A program made the position numbers and the translations under genes. 35,539 nucleotides of DNA from an uncultured Prevotellaceae bacterium (GTDB taxonomy: Bacteria > Bacteroidota > Bacteroidia > Bacteroidales > Bacteroidaceae): positions 1 to 35,539 of the forward strand of contig CAMVPA010000032.1 in NCBI GenBank assembly GCA_947169245.1. The letters are read 5' to 3'. Below, piece after piece: positions 1 to 8,744 of this stretch. The stretch's first letter is position 1. Every line of letters begins with the position of its first letter. The notes below the pieces were generated by a model. The model was not told the origin of the DNA. It was given only the letters and a program-made list of their open reading frames with translations, and ran no database searches.

Positions 1-297
<297 letters not shown>

Positions 298-300
298 TTG

Positions 301-316
301 TGGCACAGTTTTTGCT
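301..316 (+). promoter_or_regulatory. Sigma-54-type -24/-12 promoter before grpE-dnaJ
   Basis: TGGCACA (301-307), four bases, then TTGCT (312-316) fits the RpoN consensus TGGCACR-N4-TTGCW. The GG (302-303) and GC (314-315) are exactly 10 bp apart. It starts 3 bp after the ABC-F stop codon and predicts transcription from about 327, a leader of roughly 28 nt. A weaker Bacteroidota-style -7 element (TAACTTTT, 332-339) with TTTG at 311-314 overlaps it at 17-bp spacing, so a housekeeping promoter is the alternative. Confidence 0.55.
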
Positions 317-354
317 ATTGGCTAAGCAGAGTAACTTTTAAATTACGTTTTATC

Positions 355-924
355 ATGGAAGAAAAAGATATCAACATCGAAGACGAAGAGCTCAAGGAGC
401 AGGAAAACGAAGAGTTATCTGAGAACTCAGAAGAGGCAGCTATCCCTAAAGAGGCTGAACAGACAGAGGAAAAAGATCCATTGACAGCTGCACAAGAGGA
501 GATAGAGACACTGAAGGATAAGTACTTGCGTTCAGTGGCCGAGTTCGACAATTACCGCAAACGCACTCTGAAAGAGCGTGCTGAGCTAATCCTGAATGGC
601 GGCGAGAAAGTCATATTGGCAATTCTGCCCGTTATCGACGACATGGAACGCGCCATTGAGAATGGTACCAAGACCGATGACCCGGAAGTGTTGCGTGAAG
701 GCATGACACTCATCCATCAGAAGTTCGTAAAAATACTGGAGTCACAAGGTGTCAACCTCATTGAGACCAACAATGCCGACTTCGACACAGACCTGCATGA
801 GGCAGTGGCGATGGTACCAGGTATGGGCGATGACAAGAAGGGTAAAGTCATTGACTGTCTGCTTAAGGGTTATAAGCTGAATGACAAGGTTATCCGTCAC
901 GCAAAAGTGGCTGTAGGACAGTAA
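355..924 (+). CDS. grpE: GrpE nucleotide exchange factor
   Basis: GrpE releases ADP from DnaK and works with DnaJ in the cytoplasmic Hsp70 cycle. The 189-residue protein has a very acidic, disordered N-terminus (about 1-45), a long helix with the GrpE signature YLRSVAEFDNYRKR (57-70), and a C-terminal beta-wing (about 135-189). The frame is open back to a TTG at 298, but ATG 355 is chosen because the upstream residues look untranslated and the predicted promoter lies there. dnaJ follows after 48 bp, so grpE-dnaJ is probably one operon; dnaK is not in the window. The preceding sigma-54-like site suggests regulated expression. Confidence 0.96.
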   Translation: MEEKDINIEDEELKEQENEELSENSEEAAIPKEAEQTEEKDPLTAAQEEIETLKDKYLRSVAEFDNYRKRTLKERAELILNGGEKVILAILPVIDDMERAIENGTKTDDPEVLREGMTLIHQKFVKILESQGVNLIETNNADFDTDLHEAVAMVPGMGDDKKGKVIDCLLKGYKLNDKVIRHAKVAVGQ

Positions 925-939
925 AAACTGAGAATTGGA

Positions 940-960
940 AGTTGAGAGTTGAAAGTTGAG
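940..960 (+). repeat. Three 7-bp direct repeats in the grpE-dnaJ spacer
   Basis: The spacer holds three consecutive copies of AGTTGAR (940-946, 947-953, 954-960). Similar low-complexity purine-rich repeats occupy several other spacers in this window. The repeat lies just upstream of the dnaJ start and could vary in copy number by slippage. Confidence 0.7.
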
Positions 961-972
961 AGACAACATTAA

Positions 973-2133
973 ATGGCACAAAAAAGAGACTACTATGAAG
1001 TGCTGGGCGTCAGCAAAGGCGCATCAGAGGACGAGATAAAGAAAGCGTATCGAAAGATTGCTATTAAATACCACCCCGACCGCAATCCCGGCGACAAGGA
1101 AGCTGAAGAGAAATTCAAGGAAGCTGCCGAGGCATACGACGTACTGCACGATCCCAAGAAACGTCAGCAGTACGACCAGTTTGGCTTCAGTGGTCCTTTA
1201 GGCGGTGATGGTGGCTTTGGAGGCTTCGGTGGAGCATCGATGAATATGGACGACATCTTCTCGATGTTTGGAGATATCTTCGGCGGACATGGTTTTGGCG
1301 GTTTTGGTGGAGGTGGACAGCGTCGTCCTCAGCAACATCGCGGCAGTGACTTGCGCCTAAAGATTCGTCTGACGTTAGAGGAAATCAATCAAGGCGTCAC
1401 CAAGAAATTCAAGGTGCGCAAAGATATCATCTGCGGTCATTGTAATGGCTCTGGTGCCGAGAAGGGCAGCGATCGTGAGCAGTGTCAGACTTGTCATGGA
1501 TCGGGTGTCATCAGTCATACCACACAGAGCATCTTCGGAATGATGCAGACTCAAGGTGTCTGTCCTACTTGCGGTGGCGAAGGCACTGTCATCAAGAACA
1601 AGTGCCATGAGTGCCATGGTGAGGGCATCGTCAAGGGTGAAGAAGTCGTCGAGATTAAGATTCCCGCCGGTGTGGCCGAAGGTATGGTTGTTGACGTCCC
1701 CGGGAAAGGCAATGCAGGTCGTCGGAATGGTGTCAACGGTGACATTCAGGTGTTTATCGAGGAAGAGCCGCACGAGCTGTTCGTTCGCGATGGTAACGAT
1801 TTGATTTACAATTTGCTACTCGACTTCCCCACAGCAGCACTTGGCGGCGACGTTGAGATTCCTACTATTGAAGGCACTAAACTTCGTGTCAAGATTGACA
1901 GTGGCACGCAGCCTGGCAAGACGCTCCGCTTGCGCGGCAAGGGCCTACCAGCTGTTCAGGGCTATGGCAGCGGCAAAGGCGATTTGGTGGTTAACATCAG
2001 TGTCTACGTACCGAAGACGCTTAGCCGTGACGAGAAAGAGGCTCTACTTCGCTTCAAGGATAGCGACAACTTCAAGGGAGACAAGCAAACCAAAGACACT
2101 ATTTTCCAGCGTTTCAAGAACTATTTCAACTAA
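973..2133 (+). CDS. dnaJ: DnaJ co-chaperone (type I Hsp40)
   Basis: DnaJ stimulates DnaK ATPase activity and delivers unfolded clients. All type I domains are present in 386 residues. The J domain is 1-70 with HPD at 34-36, followed by a Gly/Phe-rich linker (about 71-117). The zinc-finger domain has four CxxCxGxG repeats (Cys 154/157, 171/174, 197/200, 211/214), and a C-terminal client-binding and dimerisation region follows. Length is normal. It lies 48 bp after grpE and 21 bp before folC and is probably cotranscribed with grpE. Nothing looks degenerate. Confidence 0.98.
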   Translation: MAQKRDYYEVLGVSKGASEDEIKKAYRKIAIKYHPDRNPGDKEAEEKFKEAAEAYDVLHDPKKRQQYDQFGFSGPLGGDGGFGGFGGASMNMDDIFSMFGDIFGGHGFGGFGGGGQRRPQQHRGSDLRLKIRLTLEEINQGVTKKFKVRKDIICGHCNGSGAEKGSDREQCQTCHGSGVISHTTQSIFGMMQTQGVCPTCGGEGTVIKNKCHECHGEGIVKGEEVVEIKIPAGVAEGMVVDVPGKGNAGRRNGVNGDIQVFIEEEPHELFVRDGNDLIYNLLLDFPTAALGGDVEIPTIEGTKLRVKIDSGTQPGKTLRLRGKGLPAVQGYGSGKGDLVVNISVYVPKTLSRDEKEALLRFKDSDNFKGDKQTKDTIFQRFKNYFN

Positions 2134-2154
2134 TTCGCAAAACAGCTGAAAGCT

Positions 2155-3471
2155 ATGACATACGAAGAGACCACCCAGTATCTGTTTAAGCAGACTGCCA
2201 ACTACGAGCAGCAAGGACAGACAGGCTACAAAGAGGGCCTGGAAAACAGCTTGGCACTTGACGAGCGCTATAATCATCCTCATCATCAGTTCAAGTCCAT
2301 CCATGTGGCTGGAACTAATGGTAAGGGTTCTTGCTCACACATGCTGGCTGCCATTTTGCAGCGCTGTGGATACAAGGTTGGCCTCTACACATCACCTCAC
2401 CTCGTTGACTACTGCGAACGCATCCGCATCAACGGGAAACCAATCAGTCAAGACTATGTTGTCAATTTCGTAGAAGAAGGCAAGAGTTTCTTTGAGGAAC
2501 AGGGTGCATCTTTCTTTGAAATAACGACAGCTATGGCTTTCAAGTATTTCGCTGAGAACAGTATTGATATTGCCGTGGTCGAGGTTGGCTTGGGCGGAAG
2601 GCTCGATAGTACAAATATCATCACCCCCATAGTTTCCATCATCACCAACATCAGTCTTGACCACACCGAGCTCCTGGGTTCGACGCTCGAGCAGATAGCA
2701 ATGGAGAAAGGTGGTATTATTAAAAGAGGTGTACCGGTCATCATCGGCGAGACGACACCTGAGACGCACGATCTATTCAAGGCATTGGCCGATGAGGCAG
2801 AAGCGCCTATCATCTTTGCCGAGGAACATGCTGAAGTGGCTTCCTACGAGCCACGTAATGAGGGTGGCTTCCGATACACCACTAAGCATCTCGGTGTCTT
2901 CGATTGCGAACTCAGCGGCTACTATCAGCCCAAGAACATGAATACCATGTTGCCCGTGCTCCATGAACTGATGAAGCAAGGCTACTTGGTAGCTTGTGAA
3001 AAGCCTGCGTTCCTTGCCATTGTCAATAAGGAGATGAACGATGCTCTGACCAATATCCACAAACTGACGGGACTGGCAGGCCGTTGGCAGACAGTACGAC
3101 ACAATCCTACCGTTGTTTGTGATACTGGTCACAACATTGGAGGTTGGGAGTATCTGGGTAATCAGCTTTCCGAAATTGTCTGCAACCAGAAGCGCATCGT
3201 CTTCGGTATTTTGGAGGATAAAGATGTCTTCGGCATTATGTCTAAGCTCCCCACAGATGCCATCTACTATTTCTGCCGCCCTGACACCGAACGTGCCCTT
3301 CCCGTACAGTCAGTGCAGGTTGTCGGTCAGCAACTTGGACTTATTGGCAACGCGTATTCCTCTGTCACTGAGGCCTATGAGACAGCTCTGAAAGAGTCTG
3401 GCCAAGACGATTTCATCTTCGTCGGAGGCAGCAATTATGTGGTAGCCGAATTCCTAAAAACAGCCCTTTAG
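2155..3471 (+). CDS. folC: Folylpolyglutamate synthase / dihydrofolate synthase
   Basis: FolC is an ATP-dependent Mur-ligase-fold enzyme that adds glutamate to dihydropteroate and to folates in the cytoplasm. In 438 residues one sees the P-loop GTNGKGS (53-59), the downstream GLYTSPHL segment, EVGLGGRLDSTN, and the C-terminal motif DTGHN in place of the more usual AHN form. Length is typical of the family. The start 21 bp after dnaJ suggests readthrough from the chaperone operon; I see no separate promoter. Whether it has one or both activities cannot be told from sequence. Confidence 0.95.
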   Translation: MTYEETTQYLFKQTANYEQQGQTGYKEGLENSLALDERYNHPHHQFKSIHVAGTNGKGSCSHMLAAILQRCGYKVGLYTSPHLVDYCERIRINGKPISQDYVVNFVEEGKSFFEEQGASFFEITTAMAFKYFAENSIDIAVVEVGLGGRLDSTNIITPIVSIITNISLDHTELLGSTLEQIAMEKGGIIKRGVPVIIGETTPETHDLFKALADEAEAPIIFAEEHAEVASYEPRNEGGFRYTTKHLGVFDCELSGYYQPKNMNTMLPVLHELMKQGYLVACEKPAFLAIVNKEMNDALTNIHKLTGLAGRWQTVRHNPTVVCDTGHNIGGWEYLGNQLSEIVCNQKRIVFGILEDKDVFGIMSKLPTDAIYYFCRPDTERALPVQSVQVVGQQLGLIGNAYSSVTEAYETALKESGQDDFIFVGGSNYVVAEFLKTAL

Positions 3472-3536
3472 GTGTTTTTAACACTGCTCTAAACGTTTTT
3501 TACGCCGTTTCCTTCGTTTGTTTGGTTTATTTTTTG

Positions 3537-3544
3537 TTACTTTG
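3537..3544 (+). promoter_or_regulatory. Possible -7 element upstream of galM
   Basis: TTACTTTG differs from TAnnTTTG at one position and lies 33 bp before the galM ATG in a T-rich spacer. TTTG boxes occur at 3517-3520 and 3521-3524, but the spacing (16 or 12 bp) is shorter than the usual 19-21. Weak candidate. Confidence 0.3.
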
Positions 3545-3577
3545 TAGGCAAATACTTTAAACTTAAAGCAAACTGAT

Positions 3578-4669
3578 ATGGCTAACACAACAGAAAATGC
3601 GAATCTCTGTGGCCTGAAGCGCGAAGACTTCCAGGCCACTATCAATGGTAAAAAGACGGATCTTTACATTCTGAAGAACCGTAAAGGTTATGAAGTTGCT
3701 ATCTCTAACTATGGTGGCGCCATTTGTGCTATCATGGTTCCCGACAAAGATGGCAAAGTAGCAAACGTAATCCAGGGACACGGTAGCATCGAGCAGCTGA
3801 AGAGCGGTAAGGAGCAATACCTTTCAACACTTATTGGCCGCTGGGGCAACCGTATCTGCAAGGGACAGTTCACGCTGAACGGCAAGGAGTATCAACTCGC
3901 ACTTAACGATGGTCCTAACCACCTGCATGGCGGTACAATCGGTTTCAATGCCAAGGTATGGGATGCCCGTCAGATGGGTCCACGCTCACTGGCTCTGCAC
4001 CGCATTTCCAGCTATGGTGAGGAAGGTTTCACCGGCGAGCTCGACGTGACGGTTGAATTCACATTCACCGACCAGAACGAGCTGGTCATCGAGTATCTGG
4101 CAACAACCAATAAGAAGACTATTGTCAACCTGACACACCACGCCTTCTTTGCACTGGCTGGCTGCGCCGACCCAACTCCCACCATCGAGGATCAGATCTG
4201 CGAAATCAATGCCGACTTCTATCTGCCCACCGACGACACAGCTATTCCTACTGGTGAAATTCTGAAGGTCGAGGGAACACCGTTCGACTTCCGCACACCG
4301 AAGCCATTCGGTCAGGATATCGAGGCTGACAATGAGCAGATTAAGTTCGGTCATGGATTTGACCACAACTACGTGCTGAATAAGAGTGAAGAAGGCGAAC
4401 TCAGCTTTGCTGCCAAGGTGACAGAGCCCAAGAGCGGCCGCACCCTTGAGGTGTATACTACCGAGCCTGGCATGCAGCTCTACACTGCTAACTTCGCCAG
4501 CGGTTACAAGGGTGCCAACGGTTGCACATTCCCACGTCGCTCGGCCGTCTGCTTCGAAGCCCAGCACTTCCCCGATTCTCCGAACCGTCCGTACTTCCCC
4601 AGTGTCGTACTGAATCCCGGTCAGCGCTACAAGCAGAAGACCATCTACAAGTTCGGTGTAGCCGAGTAA
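3578..4669 (+). CDS. galM: Aldose 1-epimerase (galactose mutarotase)
   Basis: GalM interconverts alpha and beta anomers of galactose, feeding alpha-galactose to GalK. The 363-residue protein shows GRWGNRI (88-92 region), NHLHGG (114-119), the general-acid His188 in NLTHHAFF, and the catalytic-base Glu327 in CFEAQHFPDSPN. In the usual NLTNHSYFN motif the Asn before the catalytic His is His here (187) and the later Asn is Ala, a mild departure. There is no signal peptide, so it is cytoplasmic. galK follows 37 bp downstream on the same strand, supporting a galM-galK operon for the Leloir pathway. Confidence 0.96.
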   Translation: MANTTENANLCGLKREDFQATINGKKTDLYILKNRKGYEVAISNYGGAICAIMVPDKDGKVANVIQGHGSIEQLKSGKEQYLSTLIGRWGNRICKGQFTLNGKEYQLALNDGPNHLHGGTIGFNAKVWDARQMGPRSLALHRISSYGEEGFTGELDVTVEFTFTDQNELVIEYLATTNKKTIVNLTHHAFFALAGCADPTPTIEDQICEINADFYLPTDDTAIPTGEILKVEGTPFDFRTPKPFGQDIEADNEQIKFGHGFDHNYVLNKSEEGELSFAAKVTEPKSGRTLEVYTTEPGMQLYTANFASGYKGANGCTFPRRSAVCFEAQHFPDSPNRPYFPSVVLNPGQRYKQKTIYKFGVAE

Positions 4670-4706
4670 AATCATTAAATTGCAAACAGTTAAAACGTAA
4701 ATCCGC

Positions 4707-5873
4707 ATGATGGATATTGAATTTGTTAGAAGCCGCTTTATCAAGCACTTCGACGGCAAGACAGGAAATGTATATGCATCGCCGGGGCGTATTAATTTGA
4801 TAGGTGAGCACACCGACTACAACGGCGGCTTTGTTTTCCCTGGAGCTGTGGACAAAGGCATCATGGCAGAAATGCGTCCCAACGGGACTGAGGATACTGT
4901 CATGGCCTACTCCATTGACCTGAAGGATCGTGTGGACTTCAAGCTCAGCGACCCCAATGGCCCCAAGGCTTCGTGGGCACGTTACATTTACGGAATCGCT
5001 AAGGAGTTCCAGAAGCTCGGCGTTCCCGTCAAAGGTTTCAACATTGCCTTCGCCGGCGATGTGCCCCTCGGTGCCGGCATGTCCTCTTCTGCTGCTATGG
5101 AGAGCTGTTTTGCCTGCGGTCTTAACGACCTCTTCGGCGACAACAAGGTCTCTCAGTGGGACATGGTGCTGGCTGGTCAGGCAACTGAACACAACTACTG
5201 CGGCGTTAACTGCGGTATCATGGACCAGTTTGCCTCCGTCTTTGGTAAGGCTGGTTGTCTGATGCGCCTCGACTGCCGCAGCCGCGAGTTCGAGTACTTC
5301 CCCTTCAAGCCCGACGGCTACCGTCTGGTACTGCTCAACAGTAAGGTGAAACATGAGCTGGCTGGCTCGCCCTACAACGACCGTCGCAACTCCTGCGAGA
5401 ACGTTGTGAAGCACATTCAGGCCAAGCATCCAGAGGCCAAGTTCGAGACTCTGCGTGACTGTACATGGGAGCAGCTTGAAGAAGTTCGTGCCGAGGTGGG
5501 CGAAGAGGACTACAGCCGTGCACACTTCGTGCTTGGTGAGAAAGACCGCGTCCTCGCCGTTTGCGACGCTCTGCTCGAAGGCGACTATGAAGTCGTAGGT
5601 CAGAAGATGTACGAGACCCACTATGGTCTGTCGAAGGAGTACGAGGTGTCCTGCGAGGAACTCGACTACCTGAACGAGCTGGCCAAGGAGAACGGTGTCA
5701 CCGGTTCGCGTATCATGGGCGGCGGCTTTGGCGGCTGCACCATCAACCTCGTCCGTGCCGACCTTTACCAGAAGTTCATCGCCGACGCCAAGACCAAGTT
5801 CAACGCCAAGTATGGCCATGAGCCTGAGGTCATCGATGTTGTCATTGGCGACGGATCGCGCCGTCTCTGCTAA
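4707..5873 (+). CDS. galK: Galactokinase
   Basis: GalK phosphorylates alpha-D-galactose at C1 with ATP. The 388-residue GHMP kinase has the galactokinase signature GRINLIGEHTDYNGG (27-41), the phosphate-binding PLGAGMSSSAA motif (120-130) and the C-terminal GGGFGGC motif. Two consecutive ATGs (4707 and 4710) are possible starts. It sits 37 bp after galM and is followed by a strong terminator, so the pair forms a unit. No galT, galE or sugar transporter is adjacent. Long antisense frames across it follow from codon bias and are not genes. Confidence 0.97.
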   Translation: MMDIEFVRSRFIKHFDGKTGNVYASPGRINLIGEHTDYNGGFVFPGAVDKGIMAEMRPNGTEDTVMAYSIDLKDRVDFKLSDPNGPKASWARYIYGIAKEFQKLGVPVKGFNIAFAGDVPLGAGMSSSAAMESCFACGLNDLFGDNKVSQWDMVLAGQATEHNYCGVNCGIMDQFASVFGKAGCLMRLDCRSREFEYFPFKPDGYRLVLLNSKVKHELAGSPYNDRRNSCENVVKHIQAKHPEAKFETLRDCTWEQLEEVRAEVGEEDYSRAHFVLGEKDRVLAVCDALLEGDYEVVGQKMYETHYGLSKEYEVSCEELDYLNELAKENGVTGSRIMGGGFGGCTINLVRADLYQKFIADAKTKFNAKYGHEPEVIDVVIGDGSRRLC

Positions 5874-5898
5874 CGTCATAGGTAAAGACCAACTCATC

Positions 5899-5928
5899 AA
5901 GGAGCGTTCCGTTGCGGACGCTCCTTTT
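5899..5928 (+). terminator. Intrinsic terminator after galK
   Basis: AAGGAGCG (5899-5906) pairs with CGCTCCTT (5919-5926), the stem extends inward with a few more pairs including a G-T, and TTTT follows. It lies 26 bp after the galK stop and before the rplU promoter. Confidence 0.88.
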
Positions 5929-6012
5929 ATGATACATATTCCTTAATGGTTAAATATTACTAAATTGAGTCGCTATTAAAGCGTTAAATGTTCTTATCTG
6001 CTATTATTTTTG

Positions 6013-6020
6013 TACCTTTG
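6013..6020 (+). promoter_or_regulatory. -7 element of the rplU-rpmA promoter
   Basis: TACCTTTG is a perfect TAnnTTTG match 91 bp before the rplU ATG. No good TTTG box lies 19-21 bp upstream. Transcription would start near 6026, giving a leader of about 86 nt. Confidence 0.7.
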
Positions 6021-6037
6021 CACCCCGTTAGAGTCCG

Positions 6038-6091
6038 TTGGGGCTGAGTTAAGTGTGCACGAACGTGTGCCGCCTCGCGGAAAAACCCCTA
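6038..6091 (+). promoter_or_regulatory. Candidate structured leader RNA of rplU-rpmA
   Basis: GGGG (6040-6043) can pair with CCCC (6086-6089), closing a junction with two hairpins. Hairpin one is GTGCAC / GTGTGC (6055-6060 with 6065-6070, two wobble pairs, loop GAAC). Hairpin two is CGC / GCG (6071-6073 with 6077-6079, loop CTC). An A-rich unstructured stretch leads to the ATG. The layout suits an autoregulatory ribosomal-protein leader, but this is inferred from base pairing only. Confidence 0.45.
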
Positions 6092-6111
6092 AATACAAAA
6101 CAAAAAGCAAA

Positions 6112-6429
6112 ATGTACGCAATTGTAGAAATTCAGGGTCAGCAGTTTAAGGCCGAGCAGGGCAAGAAGCTCTTCGTTCACCACATCAAGGACGTGGAAGC
6201 CGGCAAGACTGTTGAATTTGAGAAAGTGCTGCTCGTAGATGCTGACGGTGCAGTGAAGGTAGGTGCTCCCACCGTAGACGGAGCAAAGGTAGTTTGTGAA
6301 GTTGTTAACCCGCTCGTCAAGGGCGACAAGGTGATTGTCTTCAAGATGAAGCGTCGCAAGGACTCTCGTACACGCAATGGTCACCGTGAGCAGTTCACAG
6401 AATTGGAAATTAAATCAGTAATCGCTTAA
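6112..6429 (+). CDS. rplU: 50S ribosomal protein bL21
   Basis: bL21 is a 23S rRNA-binding protein of the large subunit. The 105-residue product begins [13 protein letters not shown] and contains the conserved [17 protein letters not shown] segment (about 81-97). The frame is open back to 6010, but those 34 extra residues fall in the leader and do not resemble L21, so ATG 6112 is chosen. rpmA follows 21 bp later, the usual L21-L27 pair. No Shine-Dalgarno is seen; the leader before the ATG is A-rich, as is common in Bacteroidota. Confidence 0.97.
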   Translation: MYAIVEIQGQQFKAEQGKKLFVHHIKDVEAGKTVEFEKVLLVDADGAVKVGAPTVDGAKVVCEVVNPLVKGDKVIVFKMKRRKDSRTRNGHREQFTELEIKSVIA

Positions 6430-6435
6430 AACCGT

Positions 6436-6441
6436 AGGAGG
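6436..6441 (+). promoter_or_regulatory. Canonical Shine-Dalgarno for rpmA
   Basis: AGGAGG ends 9 bp before the rpmA ATG. Perfect SD sequences are uncommon in this window; the other clear one precedes another internal operon gene (minus strand, 21384-21389). Confidence 0.8.
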
Positions 6442-6450
6442 ACTTTCATT

Positions 6451-6714
6451 ATGGCACATAAAAAAGGTGTAGGTAGTTCTAAGAACGGTCGTGAGTCAGC
6501 AGCTCAGCGACTGGGTATCAAGATTTTTGGCGGTCAGCAGTGCGTTGCTGGTAACATCATCGTTCGCCAGCGTGGCACAAAGCACAATCCCGGCAACAAC
6601 GTAGCAATCGGTAAGGACGACACGCTGTATGCACTCGTCGACGGAACTGTTCAGTTCCACAAGGGCAAGCGCGACAAGAGCGTCGTTTCTGTTGTTCCTA
6701 ACGCTGAAGCCTAA
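6451..6714 (+). CDS. rpmA: 50S ribosomal protein bL27
   Basis: bL27 lies near the peptidyl-transferase centre. The 87-residue protein begins [16 protein letters not shown] and has the [18 protein letters not shown] core. The mature-type N-terminus (no extension needing cleavage) is the usual form outside Firmicutes. It is translationally downstream of rplU with a strong SD and ends in front of a bidirectional terminator. Confidence 0.98.
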   Translation: MAHKKGVGSSKNGRESAAQRLGIKIFGGQQCVAGNIIVRQRGTKHNPGNNVAIGKDDTLYALVDGTVQFHKGKRDKSVVSVVPNAEA

Positions 6715-6753
6715 GTAAACAACAAATAATTTATTCCAAACAAACAACAAGAT

Positions 6754-6783
6754 AATCCCGCAACTCCTCGGAGCTGCGGGATT
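6754..6783. terminator. Bidirectional terminator between rpmA and the phosphohexomutase
   Basis: AATCCCGCA (6754-6762) pairs perfectly with TGCGGGATT (6775-6783), with a smaller CTC/GAG stem inside the loop. The genes on both sides converge on it. T-rich DNA follows on both strands, better on the minus strand. Confidence 0.85.
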
Positions 6784-6831
6784 CTTGCTTTCTATAATAA
6801 GGAGGTGAGGACGGAATCCTCACCCACTCCA

Positions 6832-8577
6832 TTACAGTTTCAGATCCTTCTTCAGGGCCTCGATCTTCTCTTCGGCTTTCTTCGAGCAAGCCTCATAGTC
6901 GGCGGCATCCTTGAAGGCGGGGTCTTTAACCTCCGTGTAGAACTTGATCTTCGGCTCAGTGCCGCTGGGACGTACCGACACCTTGGTGCCGTCTTCGCAG
7001 AACCACTGGAGCACGTTCGACGTGTCGGGCATATCGAGTTTCTCGACACTGCCATCGGCCTTCTTGGCCTCCAGCGTCTTGTAGTCCTTCCACAGCACGA
7101 CCTTCGAGCCACCCAGCGACTGCGGCGGGTTGTTGCGGAAGTCGGTCATCATCTGCTTGATTTCGTCGGCACCTGTCTTGCCGGGACGCACCACGTTGAT
7201 GGTGACTTCCTTCGAGAAGCCATACTCAGCATAGATTTTCATCAGCAGGTCATAGAGGGTCATGCCGTTGTCGCGAGCCCATGCAGCAATCTCACAAATC
7301 AGACAGATAGATGCTGGGGAGTCCTTGTCGCGCACCTTGTCGAACGGCAGGAATCCGAACGACTCCTCGCCACCGCCAATGTACTTCTTCGTGCCTTCGT
7401 TGACGCGAATCTCGTTGGCAATCCACTTGAAACCGGTGTAGCAGTCCTTATACTCCACGCCATTCTTCTTGGCAATCTCGGCAATGACCTCGGTGGTCAC
7501 GATGGTCTTCACCAGAAACTCGTTGCCTTTCAGCTGACCGAGCTTCTTCTTGTTGGCAATGATGTACCACGAAAACATCATGCAGGTCTGGTTGCCATTC
7601 AGAATCTCCCACTCGCCCTTCGGGTTGCGGCAGACGATGGCCAGACGGTCGGCGTCGGGGTCAGAGGCAATGACCAGGTCGGCATTGAGCTTCGTACCGA
7701 GCTTCATGCCCAGGGTCATGGCCTCGGCGTTCTCGGGATTCGGGCTGACAACAGTGGGGAAGTTGCCGTCGATAACCATCTGCTCGGGCACCACGTGGAT
7801 GTTCTGGAAGCCCCATGAGCGCAGAGCCATCGGAATGATGACGCGGCCAGTACCGTGCATCGGCGAATAGACGATGTTCAGATCCTTCTGGCGCAGGATA
7901 ACGTCCTGGTCGACCATAGCCTCCTTCACGGCCTGAATGTAGTCCCAGTCCATCTCACCGCCAATGGGGATGATGAGATCCTTGTTGCCCTCGAACTTCA
8001 CATCCTCAATCTTCACCTTGTTCACCTCGTCGATGATGCCCTTGTCGTGCGGAGCCAGCACCTGGGCACCGTCGTCCCAGTAAGCCTTATAGCCATTGTA
8101 CTCGCGGGGATTGTGCGAAGCCGTCACGTTGACACCGGCCTGACAGCCGAGCTGACGGATGGCGAACGAAATCTCAGGCGTCGGACGCAGGCTCTCGAAG
8201 AGATAGACCTTGATGCCGTTGGCCGAGAAGATGTCGGCTACCGTCTCTGCGAACATGCGGCCGTTGTTACGGCAGTCATGACCAACCACCACGGCACTCT
8301 GCTTGCCGGGGAATGCCTTGTTGATGTAGTTGGCAAAGCCCTGCGTAGCCATTCCAACGATGTACTTGTTCATGCGGTTGGTGCCGGCGCCCATGATACC
8401 GCGCAAACCACCAGTTCCGAACTCCAGGTTCTGGTAGAAAGCATCAATGAGATCAGACTTGTCGGGATTGTCGAGCATTGCCTGCACTTCCTTGCGTGTC
8501 TCCTCGTCAAAGGCCGGAGAAAGCCATACCTTAGCCCGTGCCTCGCACTGAGCAATGAGTTGAGCGTTATTTTCCAT
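6832..8577 (-). CDS. Alpha-D-phosphohexomutase (phosphoglucomutase/phosphomannomutase)
   Basis: The enzyme moves phosphate between C1 and C6 of glucose or mannose, linking galactose and glucose use to nucleotide sugars. The 581-residue protein has the catalytic phosphoserine in TASHNP (Ser154), the metal-binding DPDADR (about 306-311), the sugar-binding GGGEESFG and the phosphate-binding RPSGTEPK near the C-terminus. The size matches the long phospho-sugar mutase group common in Bacteroidota. It is transcribed towards the terminator it shares with rpmA. Substrate preference cannot be read from sequence. Long frames on the opposite strand are shadows. Confidence 0.95.
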   Translation of the reverse strand: MENNAQLIAQCEARAKVWLSPAFDEETRKEVQAMLDNPDKSDLIDAFYQNLEFGTGGLRGIMGAGTNRMNKYIVGMATQGFANYINKAFPGKQSAVVVGHDCRNNGRMFAETVADIFSANGIKVYLFESLRPTPEISFAIRQLGCQAGVNVTASHNPREYNGYKAYWDDGAQVLAPHDKGIIDEVNKVKIEDVKFEGNKDLIIPIGGEMDWDYIQAVKEAMVDQDVILRQKDLNIVYSPMHGTGRVIIPMALRSWGFQNIHVVPEQMVIDGNFPTVVSPNPENAEAMTLGMKLGTKLNADLVIASDPDADRLAIVCRNPKGEWEILNGNQTCMMFSWYIIANKKKLGQLKGNEFLVKTIVTTEVIAEIAKKNGVEYKDCYTGFKWIANEIRVNEGTKKYIGGGEESFGFLPFDKVRDKDSPASICLICEIAAWARDNGMTLYDLLMKIYAEYGFSKEVTINVVRPGKTGADEIKQMMTDFRNNPPQSLGGSKVVLWKDYKTLEAKKADGSVEKLDMPDTSNVLQWFCEDGTKVSVRPSGTEPKIKFYTEVKDPAFKDAADYEACSKKAEEKIEALKKDLKL

Positions 8578-8612
8578 AATTGTTTAAGTTATTAGGTTCG
8601 CTATTTGAATCA

Positions 8613-8620
8613 CAAAGTTA
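8613..8620 (-). promoter_or_regulatory. -7 element for the phosphohexomutase gene
   Basis: On the minus strand this reads TAACTTTG, a perfect TAnnTTTG, 35 bp before the start codon. No convincing TTTG box is seen at the right distance. Confidence 0.6.
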
Positions 8621-8691
8621 CGAAAAATAATGGAAAGCAGCACGCTAAAGCCATGTTTTTTTGTTTTTTTAGCAAACTGGCGGCAGGGAAA

Positions 8692-8723
8692 TTTGCAAGT
8701 TCCATGTTTTTTCCTTATCTTTG
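8692..8723 (+). promoter_or_regulatory. Bacteroidota promoter of cdd
   Basis: TTTG (8692-8695), 20 bp, then TATCTTTG (8716-8723) is a near-ideal -33/-7 pair. Transcription would start close to 8730, leaving a leader of only about 15 nt before the cdd ATG. Confidence 0.8.
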
Positions 8724-8744
8724 CCCCAACTTTACGACTAACCT

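Noticed and set aside
2251..2268. Another sigma-54-like GG-N10-GC match inside folC
   Set aside because: It lacks the TTGC part of the -12 element and lies inside a coding region with no gene starting downstream.
4488..5900. 470-codon open frame antisense to galM/galK
   Set aside because: It mirrors the codon bias of galK; the product has no recognisable domain and the sense genes are complete and well matched.
6805..8595. Long plus-strand frames (337 and 246 codons) over the phosphohexomutase gene
   Set aside because: Antisense shadows of a strongly supported enzyme gene; no promoter or family match.
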